46,424 nt of DNA from Candidatus Thorarchaeota archaeon (GCA_016933575.1 JAFGAR010000160.1:1-46424), one strand, 5' to 3'; positions 14,737-22,493 are shown, counted from the stretch's first letter. Made by a program: numbers and translations. Notes: generated by a model not told the origin, from the letters alone.

Positions 14737-15431
14737 GAGGAATCGATCTGATGACAGGAACCCCTGTGGAGAATCATTTGGCCTCTACAATAGTCTACAA
14801 TCTATTGAATCGGCCTCCCAGAGGGTATGTCTATCTCGTTATGGCATCTCAAGAAAGCCACTATGACCTCTTCATGACGACAATCATACGTAGTGCCCTT
14901 GACAACAAAATGAAGACACTCAATGTTGTAACTGAGGCTCGGAATCGCCAATTGATGGAGGATATGACAAAGATACAATCAGAGGACTTCCAGATACTTG
15001 AAGTCAGCTATGGACAGAAGATTCTAGGCAATCATACGTGTTCACCGCATCTTCATGAGATTAACATCATGATGCGAAGCCTAAGGAATGTCATTAACCC
15101 CAAGGTTGTTACGTTCGAAGCTTTGACTCCTTTACTGATTGATTTCTCTGCTCGAGATGTGGTTCAGTTCTTCAAGGAAAGTGTTGAAGAGAGCATCAAG
15201 AACGGATCAATTGAGTTCTACCTTATTCATGCGGACACAGCTGACTCGGTCACTATGAACCAGCTGTTCTCACTTGCTCAAGGCATTATCACACTAACGA
15301 CATCACGTGGCAAGAACTACCTTACAGTAAAGAAAGCAACAGGTATCGAGATGCCCTTCAATCCGATTGAGTATGTACCGAGTATGCAGGGTTCTGATCG
15401 AACGAGATGGGGTATCGAACTCGAATGGTAG
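14733..15431 (+). CDS. KaiC/RAD55-like fold protein without a P-loop
   Basis: A 232-residue protein with the strand-helix pattern of the small archaeal RAD55/KaiC-like ATPases: an N-terminal 'PRGYVYLVMASQESHYDLFM' in the place of the P-loop strand, a middle 'VVTFEALTPLLIDFSARDVV' in the Walker B position, and a C-terminal 'GIITLTTSRGKNYLTVKKAT' matching the last KaiC strands. No Walker A Lys is present, so ATP binding is unlikely. The start codon overlaps the receiver stop codon (ATGA). A second ATG at 14751 follows GAGAGG and could be the true start. The gene is convergent with the wHTH gene, with one base between stops. It probably partners with the receiver or the tandem KaiC-like protein. 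Fold assignment is tentative. Confidence 0.65.
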   Translation: MRGIDLMTGTPVENHLASTIVYNLLNRPPRGYVYLVMASQESHYDLFMTTIIRSALDNKMKTLNVVTEARNRQLMEDMTKIQSEDFQILEVSYGQKILGNHTCSPHLHEINIMMRSLRNVINPKVVTFEALTPLLIDFSARDVVQFFKESVEESIKNGSIEFYLIHADTADSVTMNQLFSLAQGIITLTTSRGKNYLTVKKATGIEMPFNPIEYVPSMQGSDRTRWGIELEW

Positions 15432-15432
15432 C

Positions 15433-16125
15433 TTACTCGAAGTCGATTTGGATTCCTTCATCATCTAAATCGTCTTTCTTCATGGAATGAGAGAGGCGCT
15501 CTTCGAATATGTTCAGCACGTCTTCAAGTGGCTTCTCTGACGTATCTCTATCATCCACCGCAACTGGATTGATATGTTGTCTGACAAGCCTACAGCTCTC
15601 ATCATCCCAAGAGCACTCCTCCATGATCTCTTGTATTTTCCTGATATAGTAGCCTCTTTGATTGATCAGCTGCAAACTTCTATCTTCTAACGCACTTATT
15701 TGTCGATTAATCTTCTCAATTTCCTGGAGGAGGACACGTACTGCTCTCACATCATAGCTCTCTTTAGGTATGGATATTCGTGCGCGGATGGTTGTGATCC
15801 GTGTTTTATGTGGACGTAAATGAACAGCAAATGAGTTTGGCAGTATGGTGGTGGAAAGCCCAAACCCCGAACGCAATTTGTAGTATGTTCTCTCAGGGCC
15901 AAGACTTGTTTCACCTGCCTCGGTTTCCACGATCCTCGCATTCTCGAGGACCTCAAGATGCTTGATGATGACACGTGACGTGAAGCCAAGAGCTTTGCTA
16001 AGCTCATAAGGATAGTAAGGTCTCTGTGCTAGCAATCGAAGGATTCTCCTACGAGTGATATGACCTAGCGCTTTGAAAACAGTGTCTAGGTAATCTGTAT
16101 CCTTTCCCGAGCTGCTCAATTCCAT
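15433..16125 (-). CDS. ArsR-type winged-helix transcription regulator with coiled-coil tail
   Basis: A 230-residue protein. Residues about 12-75 are an ArsR-like winged helix: 'VFKALGHITRRRILRLLAQR', then 'YPYELSKALGFTSRVIIKHL' as recognition helix, and a wing with GPERTYYKL. Residues about 125-165 form a heptad-like helix (VRVLLQEIEKINRQISALED), probably a dimerisation coiled coil, and the C-terminus is acidic. There is no metal-binding Cys cluster of ArsR, so the signal is something else. It lies 36 bp downstream of a 51-codon ORF on the same strand. Upstream of that ORF is a palindrome overlapping the expected transcription start, so autoregulation is likely. It closes the signalling island and may be its only DNA-binding output. 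Confidence 0.87.
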   Translation of the reverse strand: MELSSSGKDTDYLDTVFKALGHITRRRILRLLAQRPYYPYELSKALGFTSRVIIKHLEVLENARIVETEAGETSLGPERTYYKLRSGFGLSTTILPNSFAVHLRPHKTRITTIRARISIPKESYDVRAVRVLLQEIEKINRQISALEDRSLQLINQRGYYIRKIQEIMEECSWDDESCRLVRQHINPVAVDDRDTSEKPLEDVLNIFEERLSHSMKKDDLDDEGIQIDFE

Positions 16126-16161
16126 TCACCGTCCGTAGATAATGTCCTAATTCTGGTATCA

Positions 16162-16317
16162 CTATAGATACTCAATCGAGTTCCATATATTGGATAAGAA
16201 CACTAACCATTCTCTGTAGAGACCGTTGTCGAACCAGAGCCCTTGTTCAAGGCTGTTCGTTTCGCTCCCTTGATACTCTGGCTCAGTATCTATGTATACT
16301 CTTTGAATCATGTTCAT
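16162..16317 (-). CDS. 51-residue ORF upstream of the winged-helix regulator
   Basis: An ATG at 16317 opens a 51-codon frame ending in TAG at 16162-16164. It begins MNMIQRVYIDTEPEYQGSET and ends with WLVFLSNIWNSIEYL. Composition is protein-like (acidic middle, amphipathic Trp-rich C-terminus). The A-rich GAAAAAGGG immediately before the ATG could act as a weak ribosome-binding site, though it is very close. It lies about 40 nt downstream of the expected transcription start of an operator-bearing promoter and 36 bp before the wHTH gene, so the two are probably one transcript. It may be a small protein that modulates the regulator, or a leader peptide. I do not recognise a family. Confidence 0.5.
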   Translation of the reverse strand: MNMIQRVYIDTEPEYQGSETNSLEQGLWFDNGLYREWLVFLSNIWNSIEYL

Positions 16318-16345
16318 CCCTTTTTCAGTTCCACTTATCGGAATA

Positions 16346-16392
16346 CTAGTGACTAAGTGGTCACTAGAACTAGTGAATATTTGGTATATAAG
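16346..16392 (-). promoter_or_regulatory. TATA box and operator palindrome of the small-ORF/wHTH operon
   Basis: On the minus strand GCTTATATACC (about 16393-16383) is a TATA box. CTAGTGAC-n6-GTCACTAG (16346-16367) is a perfect 8-bp inverted repeat centred at the expected transcription start (near 16361). A third half-site ACTAGTGA lies at 16369-16376, between the box and the palindrome. A protein bound here would block polymerase, the standard layout of archaeal repressors. The nearby ArsR-type protein is the obvious candidate. A second TATA-like CAATATATGG lies inside the small ORF and could serve the regulator alone. Confidence 0.6.
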
Positions 16393-16423
16393 CTTTGAGA
16401 AATATGTGTGTGATGACAGTCAC

Positions 16424-16756
16424 CTACTCATATATGCCGGATTCACATTCAGGTGATGATTCACTCTTTTTCCGATCAGGGAAGTCTATCAATCCCTTTG
16501 CTGCTGACCTATGTCGGTATTTCTCAAGAAGAGTATCTCCTTTCTCATAAATTGGTCCATGACCAGTAAGGTATCCCTCAGACACCCCTTCCTTATTGGA
16601 TATCACAGGTCTGGAACCTATCATCAGAAGATGGCGTAGGAATTGAAGATCTGTGACCTTTTGCCCCATCCTTCGTTGATATCGCATCTTCTCTTCTTCC
16701 CAAGTAAGAATATCGTGCTCGGTCAAGCCCTTGAATAGCTTGTTCTTAAGATGCAT
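16424..16756 (-). CDS. Hypothetical 110-residue soluble protein
   Basis: A charged soluble protein with no recognised domain. It begins MHLKNKLFKGLTEHDILTWE; the N-terminal 55 residues look helical and basic (EEEKMRYQRRMGQK). The middle contains GYLTGHGPIYEKGDTLLEKY and the tail is acidic with one Cys (SSPECESGIYE). GGAGA 8 nt before the ATG is a good ribosome-binding site, which supports it as a real gene. It lies upstream of the wHTH operon promoter on the same strand and downstream of the DUF389 gene, with an 88-bp gap. Function unknown. Confidence 0.65.
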   Translation of the reverse strand: MHLKNKLFKGLTEHDILTWEEEKMRYQRRMGQKVTDLQFLRHLLMIGSRPVISNKEGVSEGYLTGHGPIYEKGDTLLEKYRHRSAAKGLIDFPDRKKSESSPECESGIYE

Positions 16757-16844
16757 TGCAATTTCTCCTGGTCAACATCCTAAGAAAGTTAACCTCATCT
16801 AGACTATAATTCGATGTATCACAGGAGTAATACTGATATTTTCG

Positions 16845-17963
16845 CTAAGGTGAATTGTTTACCTTGTTCTTTGTCGTTGCAGCAGCAGTGTCCTTTTCTT
16901 CCTTTCCTTCTACAGGTTTGAAAGAAGCTGCTGGGCTATGATAGAGAGACGAAGACTTCCTCTTCTGGAATTGCGTAACTGCTCTCCATGTTGCGGACTT
17001 ATCAGCTATCACTCCTAGCTTCTTGATTTTGAACATGATCACAGCTGACACGTCGATCAATATGATGTTCACTGCCAAGAGAGCTAATGATCCTAGCCCA
17101 ATTTGTAGACCTGCCAATGATCCATTGATAAGTCCAAGAGTAATCATCATTCCTACATTGACTGCTGGAGGCATCAATGCTGCAGAGATTGCAACACCTA
17201 CCAGTGAAGACATGTCCCCCTTTGTCACTGATACAGCGACAGCCGCTCCCGAAAAGATGGCGACGCCTACATCCAATGGTGAGAATGCTCCTCTTCGAGT
17301 TATCTCTGTCAGGAATACAGGTGCCCATGCTGAAGTATTCCATTGTCCCTCTATAACGGTCATCAATGGAGCTTCAATGTAGAGGATAGGAGTGAGTACA
17401 CCCATGATGATACCTATTCCAAAGCTCAGTCCAAGAGCTACGAGCTCTGTCGTTGTACCTTTTACGAACAGCTGCCTATCACCAACAACATATCCTAGAG
17501 CCACAGCTAGCATGGGTCCCATGAGTGGTGAGAGAAGCATAGATGCTACGATGATAGTAATGTTATTCTGAAGTAATCCGAAACCCGCCATTACTGCAGC
17601 GAAGATGATGAATGCGATGAAATCAAAGCTTAGAGAAGCCTGTTTCTTTACATTGTCATAGATTTCCTCTACAGCTAATGTCGCTTCTCGTTGGATTCTC
17701 TTCTCTTGTGTGTCCTCACTTACTTCCCTTGGTAGGGATGCCTTGAGATCCCAAATATCTATGAAACCAAATTCCACGCCTACACCTCGACTCTTCAAGC
17801 CTTCCAATGTATCGTTGATAGTGTCATCAGCTATCCTGAATTGCAGTAGATGTGCGTTATCGGTGGTGAATCTTACGACGTTCTTGATATTCAGAACATC
17901 AACAAGAAAATCAAACACCGCTTCGGTCTTCTCATAGGGAACGGTAACCTGAACTTGTTTCAC
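16845..17963 (-). CDS. DUF389 family membrane protein
   Basis: A 372-residue protein. An N-terminal cytosolic domain (1-105), beginning MKQVQVTVPYEKTEAVFDFL, resembles a small ACT/ferredoxin-like fold. Five or six hydrophobic helices follow, from about residue 112 to 320. The stretch ASMLLSPLMGPMLAVALGYV is the conserved core of the DUF389 (TIGR00341) family, and AISAALMPPAVNVGMM is the second conserved block. The family is widespread and its transport or structural role is not settled. The C-terminal about 50 residues are charged, Ser/Lys/Thr-rich and probably disordered. GTG start at 17963; a TATA-like GTTTAATAG lies about 50 bp upstream, with a palindrome above it (18045-18058). Family call secure, function unknown. 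Confidence 0.88.
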   Translation of the reverse strand: MKQVQVTVPYEKTEAVFDFLVDVLNIKNVVRFTTDNAHLLQFRIADDTINDTLEGLKSRGVGVEFGFIDIWDLKASLPREVSEDTQEKRIQREATLAVEEIYDNVKKQASLSFDFIAFIIFAAVMAGFGLLQNNITIIVASMLLSPLMGPMLAVALGYVVGDRQLFVKGTTTELVALGLSFGIGIIMGVLTPILYIEAPLMTVIEGQWNTSAWAPVFLTEITRRGAFSPLDVGVAIFSGAAVAVSVTKGDMSSLVGVAISAALMPPAVNVGMMITLGLINGSLAGLQIGLGSLALLAVNIILIDVSAVIMFKIKKLGVIADKSATWRAVTQFQKRKSSSLYHSPAASFKPVEGKEEKDTAAATTKNKVNNSP

Positions 17964-18044
17964 TGACTTACAGCCCCACAGAATTACAGGAACACCCCAA
18001 ACAGGGCTATTAAACTTATTCTAGAGCACATAATATCCGAATTG

Positions 18045-18058
18045 TAATACAGGTATTA
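18045..18058. promoter_or_regulatory. Palindrome between the divergent DUF389 and LysE-type genes
   Basis: TAATAC-AG-GTATTA is a perfect 6-bp-arm inverted repeat located between the presumed TATA boxes of two divergent membrane-protein genes. It could bind a dimeric regulator acting on both. A related TAATACTGATA lies at the other end of the DUF389 gene (near 16830). Confidence 0.35.
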
Positions 18059-18136
18059 TCAGGATATGATTCTATATGTCACTAGCATCACATTTTTTGG
18101 GGATTCAGATACAGTTTGAGCTGACTGTGATCAACA

Positions 18137-18799
18137 ATGGGCATAATTGAGATCTTGGCAATATGGTTCGGACTCTCTCTAACAGGAGCTTTGGCTCCCG
18201 GTCCTCTCTCTGCTGCAGTCGTCATGCAGTCAAGCAAGCACGGTCGACTATATGGAATATTACCGATGGTCGGACATGCGATAGTTGAATTGGGGATAGT
18301 AGCTGCGATCATAGTCAGTGTTCAGATATTTTCATTTGATCAACTTGCTACTAGCCTAATGATTGGTTTTGGGGGGATTGTAATCGTATTCTTTGGTGGC
18401 TTGGCTTTGAAGGATTATCGTTTCAAGACATCATCTGAGGAGAAGGAGAATAGCGCGGAATCAAAATCACTATCTAGCGCAGCTGAAGCAACGACTCAAG
18501 GAGCTCTCGTGAGTATCCTCTCTCCGTACTTTCTATTATGGTGGGCTGCAATTGGTCTCAGTAATGTGACACTCTTAATAGGCGAGCTTCAAGTAGGAGT
18601 CGGCACTGTCTTTCTTGCTGGGGTGTTGATCTATCTCGTTCACATATCAACTGACTTCCTGTTTGGAGCTTTTCTTACTGTTGGGACTGATGCAGCTAAG
18701 AAACGTACTACTTATGGTGGAGTCAATTGGATAAATGTTGGAATTGGAATATTCCAGATCATACTTGGCATCTATTTCGTCTTCGTTGCACTCACATAG
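18137..18799 (+). CDS. LysE/RhtB-type amino acid exporter family protein
   Basis: A 220-residue protein with about six transmembrane helices. The N-terminal GLSLTGALAPGPLSAAVV carries the A-x-P-G-P signature of the LysE/RhtB/ArgO exporters. A hydrophilic, Ser/Glu-rich loop (about 97-120: SSEEKENSAESKSLSSAAEA) separates the halves, and the second half begins with ALVSILSPYFLLWW, which matches the family's 'N-P-x-x-x-x-W' block with Ser-Pro in place of Asn-Pro. It should reside in the cytoplasmic membrane and export amino acids or similar small solutes; the substrate is unknown. The ATG start follows a weak leader. It lies upstream of the pyroglutamyl peptidase gene with about 50 bp between, so they may be co-transcribed. 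Confidence 0.85.
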   Translation: MGIIEILAIWFGLSLTGALAPGPLSAAVVMQSSKHGRLYGILPMVGHAIVELGIVAAIIVSVQIFSFDQLATSLMIGFGGIVIVFFGGLALKDYRFKTSSEEKENSAESKSLSSAAEATTQGALVSILSPYFLLWWAAIGLSNVTLLIGELQVGVGTVFLAGVLIYLVHISTDFLFGAFLTVGTDAAKKRTTYGGVNWINVGIGIFQIILGIYFVFVALT

Positions 18800-18850
18800 G
18801 TCTTCAAAAGGAATATCTGGCTCTCCGTTTTGACGTATCAGGTGACTAGT

Positions 18851-19459
18851 ATGGTGAAAGTGGTCCTATCAGGGTTTGAACCATTCGATGGATACTCAAT
18901 TAATCCTTCAGAAGAGCTAGTGAGAATGCTTGATGGTAAGAAAATCACCACGCATGAGATCCGTGGCATAGTGCTACCCCTCGATTATGGAAAAGCTGAC
19001 AAACTACTGAAGGATTTCGTAGCCAAAGAGAGACCAAGGTATGTGATCTGCTGCGGACAGGCTAACCGTCCCATCATAACCTTGGAGTACGTTGGGTTGA
19101 ACATTCTGAATACCGAGAGAGAGGACAACTACGGATACAAACCCACATCCCACATTATAGATCCATCTGCTCCTGCAGCGTACTTCTCCACAATTGATCT
19201 ACATAGTATTGTAAGAAAGCTGAAGGATAATGGCATTCCTTCTGGGGTCAGCTATCATGCTGGAACCTATGGGTGCAATTGGATACTCTTCACTATGCTT
19301 CATTGGTTGTCAATGAGCAATATTCAAGCAAAGGTGGCATTCGTTCATGTACCACCCCTGCCTGACCAGTCTATAGAGAAGAACGATGCCTCGCTAGCCA
19401 CTATGCCTCTAGGTGTCCAGGTAGATGCGTTGCGGATAATCATCGAGTCGCTTCACTGA
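18851..19459 (+). CDS. pcp: Pyrrolidone carboxyl peptidase (pyroglutamyl peptidase I, family C15)
   Basis: A 202-residue enzyme that removes N-terminal pyroglutamate from peptides. The N-terminus VVLSGFEPFDGYSINPSEEL is diagnostic. The catalytic triad is visible: Glu79 (IITLEYVG), Cys142 (AGTYGCNWIL) and His166 (AFVHVPP). The residue before the catalytic Cys is Gly instead of the more usual Val, and the segment SYHAGTYGCN replaces the common S-N-T-A-G-T-Y-x-C-N. Length is standard. An upstream TTG (18830) is in frame, but the ATG at 18851 matches the family N-terminus and has GGTGA before it. It overlaps the convergent membrane protein gene by 7 bp. Cytosolic. Pairing with an amino-acid exporter suggests peptide turnover. 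Confidence 0.93.
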   Translation: MVKVVLSGFEPFDGYSINPSEELVRMLDGKKITTHEIRGIVLPLDYGKADKLLKDFVAKERPRYVICCGQANRPIITLEYVGLNILNTEREDNYGYKPTSHIIDPSAPAAYFSTIDLHSIVRKLKDNGIPSGVSYHAGTYGCNWILFTMLHWLSMSNIQAKVAFVHVPPLPDQSIEKNDASLATMPLGVQVDALRIIIESLH

Positions 19460-20205
19460 ATGTCCTGCTTCTGCCATATTTGTGGGAATGCCTTCAGAAC
19501 AGCGACTGCTATGATTAGACTGATGATGATCGCTATAGTTCTCTCAAAGAGCATCAAGGGGAATGCCACGAAACCGAAAAATGCAGGTGGCAGATGCAGG
19601 ATATAGACTGCACCCAATGTCATCATGGAGAACTCAGTAATCGTTCCAATAAGTAGGAAGGGGATCAGTTTGAGAATCCCTCGCTTACTGATGTCACCAA
19701 TTTCCAATTGTGTATCTGTCAGCTGAAGACCCAAGGCGACAAATAGTGCGAGTACGTAGTAGAGGACAAACCACCAAGCTAGATGGTTCTCAATCTCATA
19801 CAGGATGATTATCATGTAGATATATCCAGCTGTCAACCCAGATGCAGGAATCCATTTTCCGCGGATTTGCGGTGTTGCACAAAGGCCTGTAAGTAGTCCT
19901 GAGATACCCGGTCCAAGAATCATTATTGGTATGACCTGGAAGAGACCACCTGAACCACCGATAAGGAAGACAATCACACCACCGACCAAGCCGAATAGAC
20001 TACCTCGCCAAGGTCCTAGCAGAACACCGAACAGTGGTGCTATGACTAGTGTTAGACTTATCGATGCTGTGGCACCGATGAAGACGCTAATTGGAATCAA
20101 AGAGCCCAAGCCATAGAGAGCTGCCAATATAGCTCCTATAGCAAACATAGTTGTGTCCGAACGACCCTCAACATAGGTGAGGTCAAGGCTATCGCTATCA
20201 CTCAT
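19453..20205 (-). CDS. ECF-transporter S-component-like membrane protein
   Basis: A 250-residue protein with about six to seven hydrophobic helices. The first half (AIGAILAALYGLGSLIPISV, then a segment ending APLFGVLLGPWRGSLFGLVG) resembles substrate-binding S components of energy-coupling factor transporters, with the typical 'A-L...P...G...G-P-x-x-G' pattern. S components capture vitamins, nucleobases or metals and dock on a shared ATPase module, which is not in the window. The specific vitamin cannot be judged. GAGGT lies 7 nt before the ATG at 20205. A charged N-terminal tail of about 18 residues precedes the first helix. The family is likely but not certain; a general small-solute carrier is the alternative. 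Confidence 0.65.
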   Translation of the reverse strand: MSDSDSLDLTYVEGRSDTTMFAIGAILAALYGLGSLIPISVFIGATASISLTLVIAPLFGVLLGPWRGSLFGLVGGVIVFLIGGSGGLFQVIPIMILGPGISGLLTGLCATPQIRGKWIPASGLTAGYIYMIIILYEIENHLAWWFVLYYVLALFVALGLQLTDTQLEIGDISKRGILKLIPFLLIGTITEFSMMTLGAVYILHLPPAFFGFVAFPLMLFERTIAIIISLIIAVAVLKAFPQIWQKQDIQ

Positions 20206-20319
20206 GATCTTTACCTCTATGCTATGGGGTCATCCCACAGCCAAATTCATTCCCTTATGATAGTTGTGATTGCATTACAAAATCCGTACACTTCTAACAC
20301 CAAACAGAGTTCAGTGCTT

Positions 20320-21594
20320 TCAAGGTTCATCCGACAGATGTAGTGCGATATTGGCAATTGTCCCTTGTTTCCAATCATCAGGAACTCGGTTCTCGAACCA
20401 GAGATAACCTCCAAAATCCTCCAGGAGTCTCATGACGATGCTAAGCCCTAATCCAATGCCATCGGTACTCTCTGTTAGGAATCTACCAGACATTTTTGGT
20501 TTAAGCTCTTCAGGCATACCCATTCCTTTGTCAATGATTCCGACCCGTATGATGTTCGAGTCAGATTTCCATTCGTCTATCTCAATTACGATTTCATCAT
20601 CTCTATCATTCATAGATTTTATGGCGTTTGTTATCAAGTTTTGAAACACATCATGAAGAAGTTCATTGGCAAGGACATGGTGCTGTTTCTCTGATCGCGA
20701 TTTAACTTGAATATCCAGCTTCTTCTCTGGGAATGCCGTTCTGATAGTTGAGATGCTCTCTGCTATTGTGCTTTCTAGATTACATGGTTCTAGATCTTTG
20801 TCTCCTTTTGCAGTCAACACTCGTCTTACTCGATTTAGGAGGTTACTCGCAAAGCTTGCTTGATTCATAGCATCCTGCAGGATGGGGTATAACTTTGAAT
20901 GGTCATCCCATTTCATTTCCATCAGTTCTAATGCTATTGATAAATTTCCAATTGAACCCCGAATATCATGAAACAGTAAATCAAGAAGGAGGTCCGATCT
21001 CCTTCTTGCGCGATTACTATCTTCAAGTAGCATCGCATGCTGAATCGATAGACGCAGTGGAATGACAAACTCTCTTACAGCTTCTAGATATCTCTCTATT
21101 CTATCTGGTATTATTACGTTACTCACTTCAATGACCATTCGTGGAGTTCCTTCTAGGGTATAGAATAGAATTGACTTAGCATCTAGCTCATCGAGATGGT
21201 GTTTAATTTCATTACTAATGGATCTGTCAGGATTATGTATGTTGTAGTAGATTTCACCTTGCTCGACCACATAATTATAGAAATCATTGTTGACAAGATA
21301 CCTTGGAACCCATTTGCTTTGATTCACGAAGTATCGCAATGAGAAGAGTTCCCAAATACCGCTATGAAATTCTATAGCTAGTGAAGGTATTCCTCCCGTG
21401 AGTGTTGCTATTTCTTGCAGGATGGCTGCTAGGACGGTATTTGGATCAGAGCTTCTGAGAAGCTCGCCAAGGATGTATCGAAGCTGCGTGTAGTAGATTG
21501 AATTTCGCTCTAATTCACGCTGCTTTTCCTCTAGCTGTGGATCGTTTTTTGAGCTATCTTCTTTATGTCCTCCGCTCACTGATAGACTCCCCAT
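20320..21594 (-). CDS. Soluble histidine kinase with GAF-like sensor domain
   Basis: A 424-residue cytosolic kinase with no membrane helix. Residues about 35-190 form an alpha/beta sensor of GAF type. The H box is LLFHDIRGSIGNLSIAL with phospho-acceptor His209. The HATPase domain has the N box DVFQNLITNAIKSM (about 315-328), G1 box DKGMGMP (355-361) and G2 box GIGLGLSI (379-386), so it should be active. Its ATG overlaps the end of the methyltransferase gene by 19 bp, making it the third gene of a tightly packed operon with the corrinoid protein. This strongly suggests that it senses a substrate, cofactor or redox state of the methyl-transfer system. A cognate regulator is not adjacent; the receivers at 9.6-14.7 kb are candidates. 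Confidence 0.93.
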   Translation of the reverse strand: MGSLSVSGGHKEDSSKNDPQLEEKQRELERNSIYYTQLRYILGELLRSSDPNTVLAAILQEIATLTGGIPSLAIEFHSGIWELFSLRYFVNQSKWVPRYLVNNDFYNYVVEQGEIYYNIHNPDRSISNEIKHHLDELDAKSILFYTLEGTPRMVIEVSNVIIPDRIERYLEAVREFVIPLRLSIQHAMLLEDSNRARRRSDLLLDLLFHDIRGSIGNLSIALELMEMKWDDHSKLYPILQDAMNQASFASNLLNRVRRVLTAKGDKDLEPCNLESTIAESISTIRTAFPEKKLDIQVKSRSEKQHHVLANELLHDVFQNLITNAIKSMNDRDDEIVIEIDEWKSDSNIIRVGIIDKGMGMPEELKPKMSGRFLTESTDGIGLGLSIVMRLLEDFGGYLWFENRVPDDWKQGTIANIALHLSDEP

Positions 21595-22493
21595 TTATCT
21601 CTGGATTCGGATATTTTCTGAAGTACATTATCTGGAACTGCGCTTGGGATATCTCCATGGTGGTCACATATGATATACCCCCCGCCAGATGCTGCCTCAT
21701 CAATGCATCTTTTGACCTCTGATTCAGCTCTTTCTTCGCTCCAATGAGTCATTGAGATATTGTCCAGATTTCCAATTAGAATCAGTTTCTTTCCATATTT
21801 CTGCTTTATTTCCCTGAGATTATCTGAATTGGATACAACAATTCCGGGAACTCCAACCTGCTCGATCAATGTAGGTATTAGTGTGGGAGTTTCACTACCC
21901 GCCATTGCAAATACAGCAGCTCCGTTTACAGATTTGTAATATTTCTTATCAGCTGCAAGGGACAGATGTTTGTACTCTGTCAACTTCATAATATGAGTTG
22001 ATGAAACAGGGTTGAAGAATGCTAACGCATGGAGTCCATCCTCGAAAAAGCTATTGGATAGATCAAGAGTATAATCGACTAAGTATTCTACGATTTGCTT
22101 TGCAATATCGGGTGTGTCTACGATGCACTCCATCCATGTTTCAAATCCAAATAACATCACTGGTAATGATAGAGGTGCGATTACTGCTGTAATAATGGGA
22201 ATCTCGGAACCTTTCTTCTCTACCATCATTCGATGTGCTTGGTGGACTATATCAAAGGTATGATGGTCGCTATCAGGTAGCTCAGCAGCAAGAAGTGCTT
22301 CTCCAGAGTCAAAGACAGGTCGTCCTGATTCAGGAGGACCGAACTGCTTGTGTAGTGTTTCTCCCCCAAATGCTTCGTACTCCTTAGCGGCATAGAAGAA
22401 TGGGTAAAGACAATCATGCTGAAATCTCTCCTGCAGGAGAATCTGGCCTTTTACTACATTCTCTGCATTTCCATAGTACTCATGCGAACTCAT
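21576..22493 (-). CDS. UroD/MtaA-fold methyltransferase, main part (N-terminus split off)
   Basis: 305 residues of the uroporphyrinogen decarboxylase/MtaA-MtbA fold: 'GQILLQERFQHDCLYPFFYA', 'ITAVIAPLSLPVMLFGFETW', and a C-terminal 'LILIGNLDNISMTHWSEERA'. Family members move methyl groups from a corrinoid protein to a thiol, or decarboxylate porphyrins. The zinc-binding H-x-C motif of MtaA/MtbA is not seen: the corresponding stretch reads VFAMAGSETPT, and the later Cys-containing loop reads IICDHHGDIPSAVPDN. The acceptor is therefore uncertain. The ATG at 22493 falls where the family is already 30-40 residues in; the missing N-terminus is found immediately upstream in another frame (next entry), overlapping as ATGA. 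Adjacent genes are a corrinoid protein (upstream) and a histidine kinase (downstream, 19-bp overlap). Confidence 0.85.
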   Translation of the reverse strand: MSSHEYYGNAENVVKGQILLQERFQHDCLYPFFYAAKEYEAFGGETLHKQFGPPESGRPVFDSGEALLAAELPDSDHHTFDIVHQAHRMMVEKKGSEIPIITAVIAPLSLPVMLFGFETWMECIVDTPDIAKQIVEYLVDYTLDLSNSFFEDGLHALAFFNPVSSTHIMKLTEYKHLSLAADKKYYKSVNGAAVFAMAGSETPTLIPTLIEQVGVPGIVVSNSDNLREIKQKYGKKLILIGNLDNISMTHWSEERAESEVKRCIDEAASGGGYIICDHHGDIPSAVPDNVLQKISESRDKWGVYQ

